From JALOAT01 sp041677345 (lineage in GTDB: Bacteria; Pseudomonadota; Gammaproteobacteria; Thiohalomonadales; Thiohalomonadaceae), in contig JBAYQE010000004.1 in assembly GCA_041677345.1 (NCBI GenBank), positions 1 through 64,000 of the forward strand: a stretch of DNA of 64,000 nt, written 5' to 3'. The notes beneath the pieces are model-generated. The model searched no databases and was not told the origin of the DNA. It saw nothing but the letters and a program-made list of their open reading frames with translations. The translations under genes and the position numbers were made by a program. Positions 1 to 17,257 of the stretch are shown here, one piece after another (the stretch's first letter is position 1; every line of letters starts with the position of its first letter).

Positions 1-1050
1 CCGGCTGAGTTCGTGGACGGCTTCCACGAAGGCCTTGGCGCGATCGGGCTCCACGTGCTGGTGGATGCCGTGGCCAAGGTTGAAGACGTGGCCGCTGCCC
101 TTGCCGTAGCTGGCGAGGATCTCTGCCACTTCCTTGCGGATGCGCTCGGGGGAGGCGTAGAGCACGGACGGGTCCATGTTGCCCTGCAGCGCGACCTTGT
201 CGCCTACGCGGCGGCGCGCATCGCCGAGGTCGGTGGTCCAGTCCAGGCCCAAGGCGTCGGCGCCGGTCTCGGCCATGGCCTCGAGCCACTGACCGCCGCC
301 CTTGGTGAACAGGATCACCGGCACCTTGCGGCCTTCGGCCTCACGGGTGAGGCCGGCGACGATCTGCTGCATGTAGCGCAGCGAGAATTCCTTGTAGTCG
401 CGCGGGGTGAGATTGCCGCCCCAGGTATCGAAGATCATCAGCGCCTGAGCGCCGGCGGCCACCTGGGCGTTGAGGTAGCTGGTGACGGAACGCGCCACGG
501 TGTCGAGCAATTGGTGCAGCAGGGCCGGCTGGTCGAACATCATGGCCTTGATGATGGCAAATTCCTTGGAGGAGCCGCCTTCCACCATGTAGGTGGCCAG
601 GGTCCAGGGGCTGCCGGCGAAGCCGATGAGGGGCACACGGCCGTTCAGCTCGCGACGGATAACGCGCACGGCGTCCATCACGTATTTCAATTCACCTTCC
701 GGATCGGGGACGCCCAGTTTGGCCACGTCTGCCGCGCTGCGCACCGGGTGGGCAAATTTCGGGCCCTCCCCTGCGCCGAAGGACAGGCCGAGACCCATGG
801 CGTCGGGGATGGTGAGGATGTCGGAAAACAGGATGGCGGCATCCAGCGGGAAACGCTCCAGTGGCTGGATGGTGACCTCACAGGCCAGTTCGGGATTCTT
901 GCACAAGGCCATGAAGTCGCCGGCCTTGGCGCGCGTGGCGCGGTACTCGGGCAGATAGCGCCCGGCCTGGCGCATCATCCACACGGGTGTGTAATCGACG
1001 GACTGCTTGAGCAGCGCGCGCAAAAACCGGTCGTTTTTCAGTTCGGACAT
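1..1050 (-). CDS. hemE: Uroporphyrinogen decarboxylase (3' end just outside window)
   Basis: Decarboxylates the four acetate side chains of uroporphyrinogen III to coproporphyrinogen III in the cytoplasm, the branch step from sirohaem toward haem. The protein opens [16 protein letters not shown] and shows the family signature [16 protein letters not shown] near residues 22-37, then [17 protein letters not shown] around 150 and the C-terminal FNLGHGI motif. 350 codons are visible and the usual length is about 354, so only a few residues are lost at the left edge. It follows gltD on the same strand, separated by a large GC-rich imperfect palindrome, so co-transcription with gltBD is possible but not certain. 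Family assignment is secure. Confidence 0.97.
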   Translation of the reverse strand, partial: MSELKNDRFLRALLKQSVDYTPVWMMRQAGRYLPEYRATRAKAGDFMALCKNPELACEVTIQPLERFPLDAAILFSDILTIPDAMGLGLSFGAGEGPKFAHPVRSAADVAKLGVPDPEGELKYVMDAVRVIRRELNGRVPLIGFAGSPWTLATYMVEGGSSKEFAIIKAMMFDQPALLHQLLDTVARSVTSYLNAQVAAGAQALMIFDTWGGNLTPRDYKEFSLRYMQQIVAGLTREAEGRKVPVILFTKGGGQWLEAMAETGADALGLDWTTDLGDARRRVGDKVALQGNMDPSVLYASPERIRKEVAEILASYGKGSGHVFNLGHGIHQHVEPDRAKAFVEAVHELSR

Positions 1051-1055
1051 GAAGA

Positions 1056-1189
1056 TTAACCACGGGGAACACGGGGGGACACGGGGGTATGAAAGCCCGC
1101 GCCTGCCGCATCGCCGTTCAGAGAAAAATCAGGAGTCCGAGAGAATACCTTAATTCTTCCCCGTGTTCCCCGTGTCGCCCGGTGGTTAA
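1056..1189. repeat. Imperfect long palindrome between gltD and hemE
   Basis: The left arm (1056-1087) carries tandem CACGGGG-type units after TTAACC, and the right arm (1156-1189) carries the complementary CCCCGTG units ending in GGTTAA. Together they form an inverted repeat of about 30 bp per arm around a 70-base centre. A second intergenic palindrome of the same style, with different core sequence, lies at 35492-35550. Such units are common intergenic elements in gammaproteobacteria. It could act as a transcript-processing or attenuation structure between gltD and hemE. Confidence 0.7.
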
Positions 1190-1201
1190 CCGTCTTTTTC
1201 T

Positions 1202-7161
<5,960 letters not shown>

Positions 7162-7267
7162 TTGTTCCGCCGTGTCGCTGGTAGACCCGTAAACAGACGG
7201 CGTGCAATCGCTGTGCCGCCCGTGAAGACGGATGGTCTTCATGGGCCCCGGACCCTAAGGGGCGCGC

Positions 7268-7297
7268 AGTATACTGCCCGTTTTTGTGGCGCTTCAA
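7268..7297 (-). promoter_or_regulatory. Candidate sigma-70 promoter of gltBD
   Basis: On the minus strand, TTGAAG (7297-7292) and a perfect-looking TATACT (7273-7268) are separated by 18 bases. Transcription would start near 7261, about 100 bases before the preferred gltB start. A TTGACA hexamer further upstream (about 7315-7320) is badly spaced for this -10 and was not used. Calculated by eye only. Confidence 0.55.
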
Positions 7298-7585
7298 GGA
7301 ACAATTAGCGCAGTTTGTCAAGCGTTTTTTGCACCGTTTTGATGCGTTTTTTTTGCATTCGCACCATTAGGAAGCATGCCCCCCCTGCGGAGGGGGACGG
7401 ACAGCGTTCAGGCGCTGACCGGACAAGGGGTTCGGAGGCCGGGATCGGCACCAAATTGAGGCGCGCCGGTTTCGGGACCGGGCCCCAAAACGACAGCCAG
7501 GGCGCCGTAATGGGATGGAACAAGCGGATTTGGCGGCAAGAACTGCGTGGGAAGAGAAAGGCGGGTCGACAGGGCGTGCACCCAT

Positions 7586-7632
7586 GCTGATCACAGGATC
7601 AGCGGTGGGGACGGGGCCGTCGCCCCGTCCCC
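7586..7632 (-). terminator. Two hairpins downstream of gdhA
   Basis: Reading on the minus strand after the gdhA stop, a 10-bp perfect stem (GGGGACGGGG paired with CCCCGTCCCC, 7607-7632, 6-base loop) is followed by a 7-bp stem (GCTGATC/GATCAGC, 7586-7603). No T-run follows, so this may be a Rho-assisted or 3'-stabilising structure rather than a classical intrinsic terminator. The rest of the roughly 490-base gdhA-gltB gap (7162-7648) holds the gltB promoter and no gene that I can support. Confidence 0.45.
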
Positions 7633-7648
7633 CTACTCGATGTATTGC

Positions 7649-9037
<1,389 letters not shown>

Positions 9038-9213
9038 TCAGTTTGTGGGCCCCGACTTGGGCAAGGCGCCCAAAAAAGGGGCGGATAGCCTTGCGCATTC
9101 AATCACGATGGTCAAGTAGTCGCCCTGGCATTTCCCCGTTTTTGCGCCATACCGCAGAAGATCGCGGCTGTTCGTGCTCTGTTTTGGTGCAAAGCAGCGA
9201 TGCAATGTCTGCC

Positions 9214-11829
9214 TCAGGGCTCTGTCTGCACGCAGAACAGACGCTGTTTTACTACGTCCGCGATCACGCGCAGGGCCTGGGCGTGTACGTCGTAATGTGT
9301 GACCACGGCGGCAACCTGCGGATCCTCCGCGGCATCCTCCGGCAGCGGCACATGACATCGCTCCGGCAAACGTGCCAGCCAGCTCACGCGGTAATCGCTG
9401 TCGCGTTCGCCAGGAAACAGCGCCACGTAGGCGATGGACGTCTCGACCAGGTCCTGGAAAGAATGGGTGCCGAATGACAGGTCCGGCACCATGCCCGCAT
9501 GCAGTTCCGCTACCTCCACCAACACCGCCACCTGATTGATGTCGGCAAAACGCACCGGCACGCCCAGCTCCGGACTGCTGGTGCCCCAGCGCCCGGGGCC
9601 AATCAACATCACGGGGCAGGAGGTGCGGTCCGCCAAGCTGCGGTTCAGCCTGCCCACGAGGCGGGCAACCGCATATTTCTGCTGCACGCGCAGCGCACTG
9701 TAGCCGGGGCCGTCCACATGGATGATGCGGGCGATGCGCTGATCGATGTTGCCGCCCATGAAATGGCCGCGGGTGGAGAAAAACAGGTGCTCCGGTGCGA
9801 TCCGTTCGGGCAGCCTGACCTCGCGCTCGGTGCCTAGCGTGGCGAGCGGACGGCACTGCACGATGTTCAACGAGGCGGTGCCGGCTTCGTCCAGGTGGAC
9901 CGTGAACTCCATATCCACCGGGTGCTGGTAGGCCGCCTCCAAGGTCGTGAGTATCTGTCGGGCCAGCGGCACGAAGCGGCCGTCGCGCAGCAACGGTACG
10001 AAGGTAATGCGCCAGATGGGTGCCTGCTGGCCAAGGGTGCGCGCCTGCTCGCTTGCATCATGATCGACTTCCGCGAGGCGCTGCAGGGGCAGCGTCGCGG
10101 CCTGCTCCTGAAGGTCGCGCAGCGCCAACGACTGGTGCCGGTTATCGGTGATGTTCAGTACATCCACCTGTTGCTGCGAGAAACGATAGAGATCGTGACG
10201 ATTGCCGTAGGGATGCTTGTGCGGTTCATCGAGAGCCACCACGCAAGCGTGATCGCCCTCGATGCGATTCACTGCCCGTGTACCCAGGCCCATGACCAGG
10301 CGCAACATGCCTGCGGCCGGATCCATATCCGCATCCCACACGAAGGTGTTGCGGGAAATGCCCACGCCTGCTGCGTCGGGTAAATACCATTGGCCGTGAT
10401 AGCGGCCGTTCACGCGTTGCAGCAGCAAGGCCATGGGTTCTTCCTGCAGGGCGAGGCCGCGTTGGAGTCGGTAGATCAACGCATCTTCACTCATGGTGGA
10501 GGCGTAGACCCTGCGAATGGCGTCTTCGAGCTGACCGAGGCGCTCCTCGGGACTGCCCTGGTTGACGCAGAAGACACTGTCGTACTTGCCTGCGAATGCG
10601 TTGCCGAAGCCATCTTCGAGGAGACTGCTGGAACGCACCAGGATGGGGTACTGGCCGTAGTGATCCAGCATGCGTTCCAGCGCCTCCCGCACCTCGGGCG
10701 GCAGGCGCCCGTGCAGCATGGCCTCGCGCAGGGCGGCGCCTTCCTTCAGGTAGCCGGCTTCGGAGCGCTGGCGCATCAGCAGCGGCCACCAGCCGTTGTG
10801 CACCACATAGGCGTAATAGACGTCGGAACCGAGGTGGAAGGAGTCATGAGGTTCGAGGTGATCACGGCAGATGTCGGGGGCGTGATGGCGCAGGATATTG
10901 CGCGCCAGCAACATGCCCACGGCCTTGCCGCCGATATAGCCGCTACCGATCATGCGTGACCGTATGCTCAGCAGGTCATCCAGTGCGAGATAGCGGCGCG
11001 CCAGCGCCTGCATGCGCGGCTCACGCGCAACGAGCACATTGAGGATCTGATCGCGCACGATTTCGCGTTCCGCCGCGGCCACTTCACCGGCGACCGCTTG
11101 CGCGGCACGCAGGAACAGACGGTCCCAATAATCCAGCAGACGATGCTGGTTGAGTTGTGGGTGGCGTGCCTCCAGCATGGCCTGCAGGCGGCTGGCCTCG
11201 CTGCTGTCGATCACCGGCAGGAACTGTTCGCCGCGCTGGCGGTGGGGCAGAAACATGGTGGGCGACTGGCGTCGCCATACCTTGACCGGCTGCACCTGGA
11301 TATCGTCGCCGGCACGGTGCACGTCGATGAGCACCTGGGTGGTCTCACGGATGCGCGCGAGGGTGCCATGGGAGTGGCTTTGCGGGTGCAAGGCGAAATA
11401 GGCGACCGTGTCCAGGTCGAACAGATGCGGGCAGACAACGCGGAAGAAATTGCCGACCATGTCGTCGGTTGCCCAGGCGCCAAGCAGATCGGAGAGGCAA
11501 TCGCACACGTAGAAGGCGCCGCGCCCGTGATCCGAGATCTGCTGGTAGACCTCGCGGGTGAAGGCCTCGAAGCCACCCAGGGCATCGATGGTGACGGTGC
11601 GGACCCCCGCACCGGGTACCAGCAGCGGTGCGTGGTTTCCCCAGCGCAGGTAGATGATGGTGCGGCCCTGCTCCTGCGCCGCATTGATGAACGGCCCCAC
11701 GAAGCGGCGGTAATCCGCCAGGTCGTCGACCCGCCAGACCACGTTGTCGCCGATGCGCAGACCGTCGAGGATCTCATCCAGGCCGAGGATGCCGGTGGAA
11801 ACGATGCTCTCTTCAGGGGGTGAGCTCAT
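9214..11829 (-). CDS. Degenerate KaiC-like domain fused to PEP-synthase N-terminal (PPDK_N) domain
   Basis: An 871-aa protein in two parts. Residues about 1-210 look like a RecA/KaiC fold: VSTGILGLDEILDGL is the typical KaiC opening, but the expected Walker A loop is replaced by RVDDLADYR, while a Walker-B-like FYVCDCLSDLL remains. Residues about 300-760 are the ATP-grasp/PEP-pyruvate-binding domain of PEP synthase and pyruvate phosphate dikinase (IGGKAVGM, YPILVRSSSLLEDGFGNAFAGKY, NIVQCRPL). The swivelling phospho-histidine domain (TSHAA-type motif) and the C-terminal PEP barrel are missing, so it cannot be an ordinary PEP synthase. Substrate and role are unknown. An alternative GTG start lies at 11889. 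It is a single gene between gdhA and the WGR gene. Confidence 0.8.
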   Translation of the reverse strand: MSSPPEESIVSTGILGLDEILDGLRIGDNVVWRVDDLADYRRFVGPFINAAQEQGRTIIYLRWGNHAPLLVPGAGVRTVTIDALGGFEAFTREVYQQISDHGRGAFYVCDCLSDLLGAWATDDMVGNFFRVVCPHLFDLDTVAYFALHPQSHSHGTLARIRETTQVLIDVHRAGDDIQVQPVKVWRRQSPTMFLPHRQRGEQFLPVIDSSEASRLQAMLEARHPQLNQHRLLDYWDRLFLRAAQAVAGEVAAAEREIVRDQILNVLVAREPRMQALARRYLALDDLLSIRSRMIGSGYIGGKAVGMLLARNILRHHAPDICRDHLEPHDSFHLGSDVYYAYVVHNGWWPLLMRQRSEAGYLKEGAALREAMLHGRLPPEVREALERMLDHYGQYPILVRSSSLLEDGFGNAFAGKYDSVFCVNQGSPEERLGQLEDAIRRVYASTMSEDALIYRLQRGLALQEEPMALLLQRVNGRYHGQWYLPDAAGVGISRNTFVWDADMDPAAGMLRLVMGLGTRAVNRIEGDHACVVALDEPHKHPYGNRHDLYRFSQQQVDVLNITDNRHQSLALRDLQEQAATLPLQRLAEVDHDASEQARTLGQQAPIWRITFVPLLRDGRFVPLARQILTTLEAAYQHPVDMEFTVHLDEAGTASLNIVQCRPLATLGTEREVRLPERIAPEHLFFSTRGHFMGGNIDQRIARIIHVDGPGYSALRVQQKYAVARLVGRLNRSLADRTSCPVMLIGPGRWGTSSPELGVPVRFADINQVAVLVEVAELHAGMVPDLSFGTHSFQDLVETSIAYVALFPGERDSDYRVSWLARLPERCHVPLPEDAAEDPQVAAVVTHYDVHAQALRVIADVVKQRLFCVQTEP

Positions 11830-11990
11830 TGGATGTGCGTGTGACGGGCTGATCACAAGTCTGTCAGAAATCGGTCGGCGTGCACCCACGCCCCGTCATC
11901 CTGGCTGCGTGTACCTGAACCACGGGTCAGGCGTGCTCCATGCTGGTGCGACGGTGCGCTACGCGCACCCCGACGAGCCATACGGCACCC

Positions 11991-12245
11991 CTAGCCCGGC
12001 ACGTCCTCACCCTTGGCGAACACCACGCGATAGCCACGGCCGAGTTGGGCATCGCGGTGCTGCACCATGGCCTCTTCGGCGGCCTCGCGGGTGCTGAAAT
12101 GCTCGCGCACCACACGCCCCGATGAGCCCTGGAAGCCCCACTCACGCACCAGGGTCCAGCCCTCCAGCAGATCACATTGCAGGAACAGGTGGTAGAAGCG
12201 CGGCGGCCGTTCATCGGTCACAGGGGTCTGCATGTAGATGCGCAT
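11991..12245 (-). CDS. Stand-alone WGR domain protein
   Basis: An 84-aa cytoplasmic protein consisting of little more than one WGR domain. The core GWTLVREWGFQGSSGR matches the W-x-L-x-R-x-WGR-x-G pattern, here with WGF in place of WGR, and is followed by the usual FSTREAAEEAM helix and a basic GYRVVF strand. WGR domains occur in PARPs, where they contact DNA ends, and in bacteria as small proteins or joined to MolR-like regions; their bacterial role is poorly defined. It lies 32 bases downstream of dgt on the same strand and may be its distal operon partner. Confidence 0.75.
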   Translation of the reverse strand: MRIYMQTPVTDERPPRFYHLFLQCDLLEGWTLVREWGFQGSSGRVVREHFSTREAAEEAMVQHRDAQLGRGYRVVFAKGEDVPG

Positions 12246-12277
12246 CTGCCTTGCTCGTCGCGATGGATATCCGGAGG

Positions 12278-13435
12278 TTAGGTCAGACCACCCGGATTGA
12301 ACAGACGCCCATGGACTGCAATGGCATAGCGATCGGTCATGCCCGCCACGTAGTCGGCCACGGCCCGGGCGCGTCCGGCCTCACCGGCCTGCGCCTCCAG
12401 TTCGCGGGCATGCTGCTGATGCTGGGGCGGCAACAGACGAGGGGTGCTGAAGAAGGCTTCGAAGAGGTCCTTCATGACCTTGTCGGCCTTGAAAGTCATG
12501 CGCAGCACGCGGTAGTGCTGATAGAGCTCCTCGCGCAGAAAGCGCTTCAGGGCCCGATGCTCTTCCGCCTGGGCCGCGCTGAAGCCGATGAGCGGCGTGC
12601 TGTGCGCCCGCACCTCGTCCACGTCCGCCGGTGCGGCCTCCTGCAGACGCTCGGTACTGCTCTTGATGAGATCCATCACCTGGCGGTTGATCATACGTCG
12701 CACGATCTCGTGGACCAGGCGCCGGCCACCCAGGCCCGGATAACGGCCGGTGACGTCCAGGTATTCGCGCTCGAACAGCGGCAGCGCGCGCAACTGCTCG
12801 ATGGTGATGAAGTCGGCACGCAGGCCGTCGTCCAGGTCGTGATTGTTGTAGGCGATGGCGTCGGCGATATTGGCGATCTGTGCCTCGAGGCCAGGTTGGG
12901 TACGCTCCAGGAAGCGGCGGCCCACATCACCGAGCTCCGCCGCGTGCTCACGGGCGCAGTGCTTGAGGATGCCCTCACGGGTCTCGAAGGTGAGATTGAG
13001 GCCGCGAAACGCGGCATAGCGGTGTTCCAGCTCGTCCACCACCCGCAGGGACTGGAGGTTGTGCTCGAAGCCGCCATAGGGTGCCATGCAGGCATTGAGC
13101 GCGTCCTGACCGGCATGGCCGAAGGGCGTGTGACCCAGATCGTGGGCCAGGGTGATGGCCTCGGTGAGGTCTTCGTTGAGGCGCAGGACGCGGGCGATGG
13201 CACGACCGATCTGCGCCACTTCCAGGGAGTGGGTGAGCCGCGTGCGGAACATGTCGCCTTCGTGGTTCACGAATACCTGGGTCTTGTACTCCAGGCGCCG
13301 AAAGGCGGAGCAATGGACGATGCGGTCGCGGTCGCGCTGGAATTCGCTACGGTAGGAGGGCGGCTCCTCGGAGAAACGCCGACCCCTCGACCGCTCGTCG
13401 CATGCGGCATAAGGGGCAAGCGCGGGCATACTCAT
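12278..13435 (-). CDS. dgt: dGTP triphosphohydrolase-like HD protein
   Basis: An HD-superfamily nucleotide triphosphohydrolase releasing triphosphate from dNTPs; members of this subgroup are called dGTPase-like because substrate specificity varies. The metal ligands are visible: [13 protein letters not shown] supplies the first His, [12 protein letters not shown] supplies the HD pair, and the NNHDLDDG motif lies downstream. The 385-aa length is usual for the short class; E. coli Dgt is about 505 aa. The ATG at 13435 overlaps the aroB stop in ATGA, so translation is coupled to aroB, the arrangement found in many gammaproteobacteria (aroK-aroB-dgt). Confidence 0.9.
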   Translation of the reverse strand: MSMPALAPYAACDERSRGRRFSEEPPSYRSEFQRDRDRIVHCSAFRRLEYKTQVFVNHEGDMFRTRLTHSLEVAQIGRAIARVLRLNEDLTEAITLAHDLGHTPFGHAGQDALNACMAPYGGFEHNLQSLRVVDELEHRYAAFRGLNLTFETREGILKHCAREHAAELGDVGRRFLERTQPGLEAQIANIADAIAYNNHDLDDGLRADFITIEQLRALPLFEREYLDVTGRYPGLGGRRLVHEIVRRMINRQVMDLIKSSTERLQEAAPADVDEVRAHSTPLIGFSAAQAEEHRALKRFLREELYQHYRVLRMTFKADKVMKDLFEAFFSTPRLLPPQHQQHARELEAQAGEAGRARAVADYVAGMTDRYAIAVHGRLFNPGGLT

Positions 13436-14514
13436 GCGATGCGGTGCGCCTCCAGCGCCGCGGTGATATCGGCGGCGGCGGCCTCGGCGGTGACCACGGA
13501 GCGTCCGATGCCCTTGAGCAGCACCAGTCGCAACTGGCCATCCTGCACCTTCTTGTCCACGGCCATGAGTTCCAGGAAGCGGTGGCTATCCAATTCGCCC
13601 GGCGCCTGCACCGGCAGGCCCGCACGATGCAGCAACTGCTCGATGCGCCGGGTGTCTTCGTGACCGATCCAGCCCAGTCGTTCGGACAACTGCGCCGCGA
13701 GCAGCATGCCGGTGGCCACGGCCTCACCGTGCAGCCAGGTTCCATAACCCATGCCGGTCTCGATGGCATGGCCGAAGGTGTGACCCAGGTTGAGCAAGGC
13801 GCGGGTCCCGGCCTCGGTCTCGTCCTCGGCCACGATGGCGGCCTTGTCCCGGCAGGAGCGTTCGATGGCCCAGGCCAAGGCCTCGGGCTCGCGCGCGAGC
13901 AGGCGGTCAAGATAGGTCTCCAGCCACTGGAAGAACTCGGGATCATTGATGATGCCGTACTTGATCACTTCTGCCAGCCCGGCGCGCAACTGACGGTCGT
14001 CCAGGGTGTTCAGGGTGTCGGTGTCGGCAATGACGCAGCGCGGCTGATGGAAGGCACCGATCATGTTCTTGCCGAGCGGATGGTTCACGCCCGTCTTGCC
14101 GCCCACGGAGGAATCGACCTGGGACAGCAAGGTGGTGGGTACCTGGATGAAGGGGACACCGCGCTGATAGCAGGCCGCGGCGAAGCCGGTGAGATCGCCG
14201 ATGACGCCGCCGCCCAGGGCCACCAGGGTGCAGCGCCGATCGAAGCGGCGTTCCAGCAAGCGATCGAAGACGCTGTTCAGGGTGTCGAGGGTCTTGTAGG
14301 CCTCGCCGTCCGGCAGCACGAGGCTGTCCACCTGGTAGCCGTCGAGCCCGGCGTTGAATTTCTCCAGATAGAGGGGGGCCACGGTTTCATTGGTGACCAC
14401 CAGCACCTGACGGCCGCGGATGTGCGGGGCGACGAGCTCGGCACGGCCAAGCAGACCGGAACCGATGTAGATGGGATAGCTGCGCTCGTCGAGTTCGACG
14501 CGAAGTGTCTTCAT
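13432..14514 (-). CDS. aroB: 3-dehydroquinate synthase
   Basis: Second step of the shikimate pathway: NAD- and metal-dependent cyclisation of DAHP to 3-dehydroquinate. The ATG at 14514 gives [20 protein letters not shown] and 360 aa, the family length; an upstream in-frame start would add eight unrelated residues. Diagnostic parts are [16 protein letters not shown], the [19 protein letters not shown] glycine-rich segment near residue 105, the [14 protein letters not shown] motif near 140, and the zinc-binding [12 protein letters not shown] near 250. It lies 51 bases downstream of aroK and overlaps dgt by four bases. Confidence 0.97.
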   Translation of the reverse strand: MKTLRVELDERSYPIYIGSGLLGRAELVAPHIRGRQVLVVTNETVAPLYLEKFNAGLDGYQVDSLVLPDGEAYKTLDTLNSVFDRLLERRFDRRCTLVALGGGVIGDLTGFAAACYQRGVPFIQVPTTLLSQVDSSVGGKTGVNHPLGKNMIGAFHQPRCVIADTDTLNTLDDRQLRAGLAEVIKYGIINDPEFFQWLETYLDRLLAREPEALAWAIERSCRDKAAIVAEDETEAGTRALLNLGHTFGHAIETGMGYGTWLHGEAVATGMLLAAQLSERLGWIGHEDTRRIEQLLHRAGLPVQAPGELDSHRFLELMAVDKKVQDGQLRLVLLKGIGRSVVTAEAAAADITAALEAHRIA

Positions 14515-14565
14515 GGGGCTAAACCTGCAGAATCCCAAGACTATAACGGATTCCGCCAGGCGGCG

Positions 14566-15099
14566 TCATGCGCCCCGGAGCTTCAGTTCCGATTCGAGGC
14601 GCCAGAGGATTTCCCGGATCACCGAGCGGATGGAGCGATCGTCGGTGTAGACCACCACGTGGGCCACGTCACGGTAGAGGGGGTCTCGCACGCTCATGAT
14701 TTCCTCCAGTCGCGCGCGCGGATCGGCGGTCTGTAGCAGCGGCCGGTTGCGGTCCTTGGCGGTACGGCGCAGCAGCTGCTCAATGGTCGCGTAGAGATAG
14801 ATGACGATCCCGCGCTCACGCAGGCACGTGCGATTTTGCTCCGCGAGCACCGCGCCGCCCCCGGTGGCAAGCACCAGGTTGTCCTCGCGGCTCAGCTGGT
14901 CGATGATCTCGCGCTCACGCTTGCGAAAGCCCTCCTCGCCTTCGATGTCGAAGATGAGGGGTATGCTCGCGCCGGTACGCCGAACGATTTCGTGGTCCGA
15001 GTCCTTGAACTCCTTGTCCAGGGCGAGCGCCAGCTGCCGGCCAATGGTCGTCTTGCCGGCGCCCATGGGCCCCACGAGAAACACGCGATTGATTGTCAC
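14566..15099 (-). CDS. aroK: Shikimate kinase I
   Basis: Phosphorylates shikimate at O3 using ATP. A 177-aa P-loop kinase with Walker A GPMGAGKTTIGRQLA at residues 10-24, the shikimate-binding D-S-D segment (FKDSDHEIVRRTG), FRKRERE, the GGGAVL loop near 80, and the lid RNRPLLQT near 118. It follows pilQ by 15 bases, preserving the pilMNOPQ-aroK-aroB order known from Pseudomonas and other gammaproteobacteria. Confidence 0.97.
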   Translation of the reverse strand: MTINRVFLVGPMGAGKTTIGRQLALALDKEFKDSDHEIVRRTGASIPLIFDIEGEEGFRKREREIIDQLSREDNLVLATGGGAVLAEQNRTCLRERGIVIYLYATIEQLLRRTAKDRNRPLLQTADPRARLEEIMSVRDPLYRDVAHVVVYTDDRSIRSVIREILWRLESELKLRGA

Positions 15100-15114
15100 A
15101 CTCTTGCCAGGATG

Positions 15115-17241
15115 TTATTGCAAGTCGGCCTTGAGGCCTTCCTTGAGGATCTTCGGCGTGACAAATATCAGAAGTTCCGCCTTGTCGTCCACCTTCTGAG
15201 TGCGGCGGAACAAGGCGCCGAGCACCGGGATGTCGCCGAGCAGCGGCACCTTGTCCACCGACTCGTTGCGCGCCTGCTCATAGATGCCGCCCAACACGAC
15301 GGTATCGCCGTTCTCGACCAACACCTGGGTCTGCACCGCTCGGGTGTCCACGGAGGGCACACCCGAGAAGATCTGGCCCACGCTGTCCTTGTTCACCTCC
15401 AGGTCCATGATCACGCGGTCATCGGGCGTGATTTGCGGCGTGACCGCCAGGGACAACACGGCCTTTTTGAAGGATACGCTGGTGGCGCCGCTGGAGCTGG
15501 CCTCGAGATAAGGGATGTCGACACCCTGCTCGATGAGCGCCTTCTTCTGGTTGGCCGTGACGACGCGCGGGCTGGAGATCAGTTCCCCGCGGCCCTCGGA
15601 CTGCATCGCCGACAGCTCCAGGTCCACGATGTAATCCGCACCGAGAATGGCGAGGGCGATGGAACCGGCGGCCGGCACCGGCAGGTTCACGTTGAGACGG
15701 TCTCCGAGACCCGGCACCGCCACCGCGGGATCGAACACGTCGCGGCCGGCGGCCAGGTTGTCGAGGCCACTACTGACGGTGGTGTTCGTACCGGCGGCGC
15801 TACCGGAACTGGTCACCAGCCCCCTGCCGCCGTTACGGCCCACGTAGGTCGCGCCGAAACGGGTACCGAGGCTCTTGCTGAAGTCGTCGTTGGCGATCAC
15901 CACGCGCGACTCGATGAGCACCTGGCGCACAGGCACGTCGAGGCGGGTGAGGACACGGCGGATCTCGTCGAGCTTTTCTGCGGTGTCCAGGATCATGAGC
16001 GTGTTGGTACGCTCATCGATGGTGATGTTGCCGCGGCTGGAGAGCAGCGAGTTGCGCTCGGCCTTCAGCAGCGCTGCGATTTCCGAGGCCTTGGCGTAGT
16101 TGATGTCGAAGAACTCCGTGCGCAGCGGGGCGAGGTCGGTAAGCTGCTGCTGTGCTTCCAGTTCGAGCTTCTCACGTGCGGCCAGCTCCTCGCTGGGGGC
16201 AATGAGCATCACGTTGCCGTTCCGGCGCATGCCGAGGCCCTTGGATTTCAGAATGATGTCCAGGGCCTGGTCCCAGGGGACGTTCTTGAGGCGCAGCGTG
16301 AGATTCCCGCGCACGGTGTCGGAGGCCACGACGTTCAGGCCGGTGAAATCACCGATGAGCTGCAGCACCGCACGCACATCGATGTTCTGGAAATTGAGTG
16401 ACAGCTTCTCGCCGGTGTACTCCTCCTGCAGGCGGGCCGCTTTCTCTTCCGGCGTGACCGGGCGCACGTCCACGGTGTAGACATTGCCCACCTGGAAGGC
16501 CAAATGCTCGTAGTCGCCCTCGGGTGTAATGACCAGGCGTGCATGACCCTCGCGGTTCGCACTGTCAATGGTACGCACAGGGGTGGCGAAGTCGGTCACG
16601 TCGAGGCGGCGGACCAGTTCCTCAGGGAGCCGTGCGTCATAGAAATCCAGCAATAGGGACTTGCCTCGTGTCTGCAGGTCGGCCGTGACGGCCGGGCTCG
16701 AAAGGGTGATGACCACGCGGCCGGTGCCTTTTTCGGCCCGATGGAAGTCGATGTTGGTGATGCGCTTGGCCTCATCCACTGCAGCAGCCGGAGCTCGATC
16801 ACCCGGAGTGGACGCGGCGGCTTGACGCGCGCCCGCCGGCCCGGTGCCCAGGGCCACGTGAACACGATTGTTTTGTACCCGCACGTCGTAGGGCACTACG
16901 CGGTCCAGCCCAACGACCAGGCGGGTGCGGTTGCCGGCCTGCGCCGCGCGCAGGTTGTGGGCGATGCCGCCCGCCAATTGCTGTGTCTTCGGCAGGCTGC
17001 CCATGCCGGTGCCGGGCAGATCGAGGGCCAGGCGCGGCGGATTTTCCAGGGTGAACGCCATGGGCTTGGGCGCCGGCCCGGAAAAGGTGAGGGTCAACTG
17101 GGCACGATCACCGCCGGTGACGGCATAGCTGACGTCCTGCAGGGTGACGGTCTGGGCCGACACCGTTGACACGCACGCGAGCAGTGTGGCCAGCGCCGCA
17201 AGAGCAGGAATCCTGCGGATGAATGCGTGGGCAGTTTTCAT
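15115..17241 (-). CDS. pilQ: Type IV pilus secretin PilQ
   Basis: Outer-membrane secretin through which type IV pili extend. It is 708 aa with a signal peptide ending in VSTVSAQ (about residue 29), two AMIN-type peptidoglycan-binding domains (about 30-260), a secretin-TonB short N-terminal domain (LSLNFQNIDVRAVLQLIGDF), an N1-type domain, and the C-terminal secretin core ending with the hallmark VPLLGDIPVLGALFRR. The ATG at 17241 is fixed by GAGGA eight bases upstream; the frame stays open upstream into pilP, but that part is not coding. A low-complexity SGLDNLAAG/SSGSAAGTN loop lies in the secretin region. Last gene of the pilMNOPQ cluster. Confidence 0.95.
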   Translation of the reverse strand: MKTAHAFIRRIPALAALATLLACVSTVSAQTVTLQDVSYAVTGGDRAQLTLTFSGPAPKPMAFTLENPPRLALDLPGTGMGSLPKTQQLAGGIAHNLRAAQAGNRTRLVVGLDRVVPYDVRVQNNRVHVALGTGPAGARQAAASTPGDRAPAAAVDEAKRITNIDFHRAEKGTGRVVITLSSPAVTADLQTRGKSLLLDFYDARLPEELVRRLDVTDFATPVRTIDSANREGHARLVITPEGDYEHLAFQVGNVYTVDVRPVTPEEKAARLQEEYTGEKLSLNFQNIDVRAVLQLIGDFTGLNVVASDTVRGNLTLRLKNVPWDQALDIILKSKGLGMRRNGNVMLIAPSEELAAREKLELEAQQQLTDLAPLRTEFFDINYAKASEIAALLKAERNSLLSSRGNITIDERTNTLMILDTAEKLDEIRRVLTRLDVPVRQVLIESRVVIANDDFSKSLGTRFGATYVGRNGGRGLVTSSGSAAGTNTTVSSGLDNLAAGRDVFDPAVAVPGLGDRLNVNLPVPAAGSIALAILGADYIVDLELSAMQSEGRGELISSPRVVTANQKKALIEQGVDIPYLEASSSGATSVSFKKAVLSLAVTPQITPDDRVIMDLEVNKDSVGQIFSGVPSVDTRAVQTQVLVENGDTVVLGGIYEQARNESVDKVPLLGDIPVLGALFRRTQKVDDKAELLIFVTPKILKEGLKADLQ

Positions 17242-17257
17242 TCTTTTATCCTCGAAT

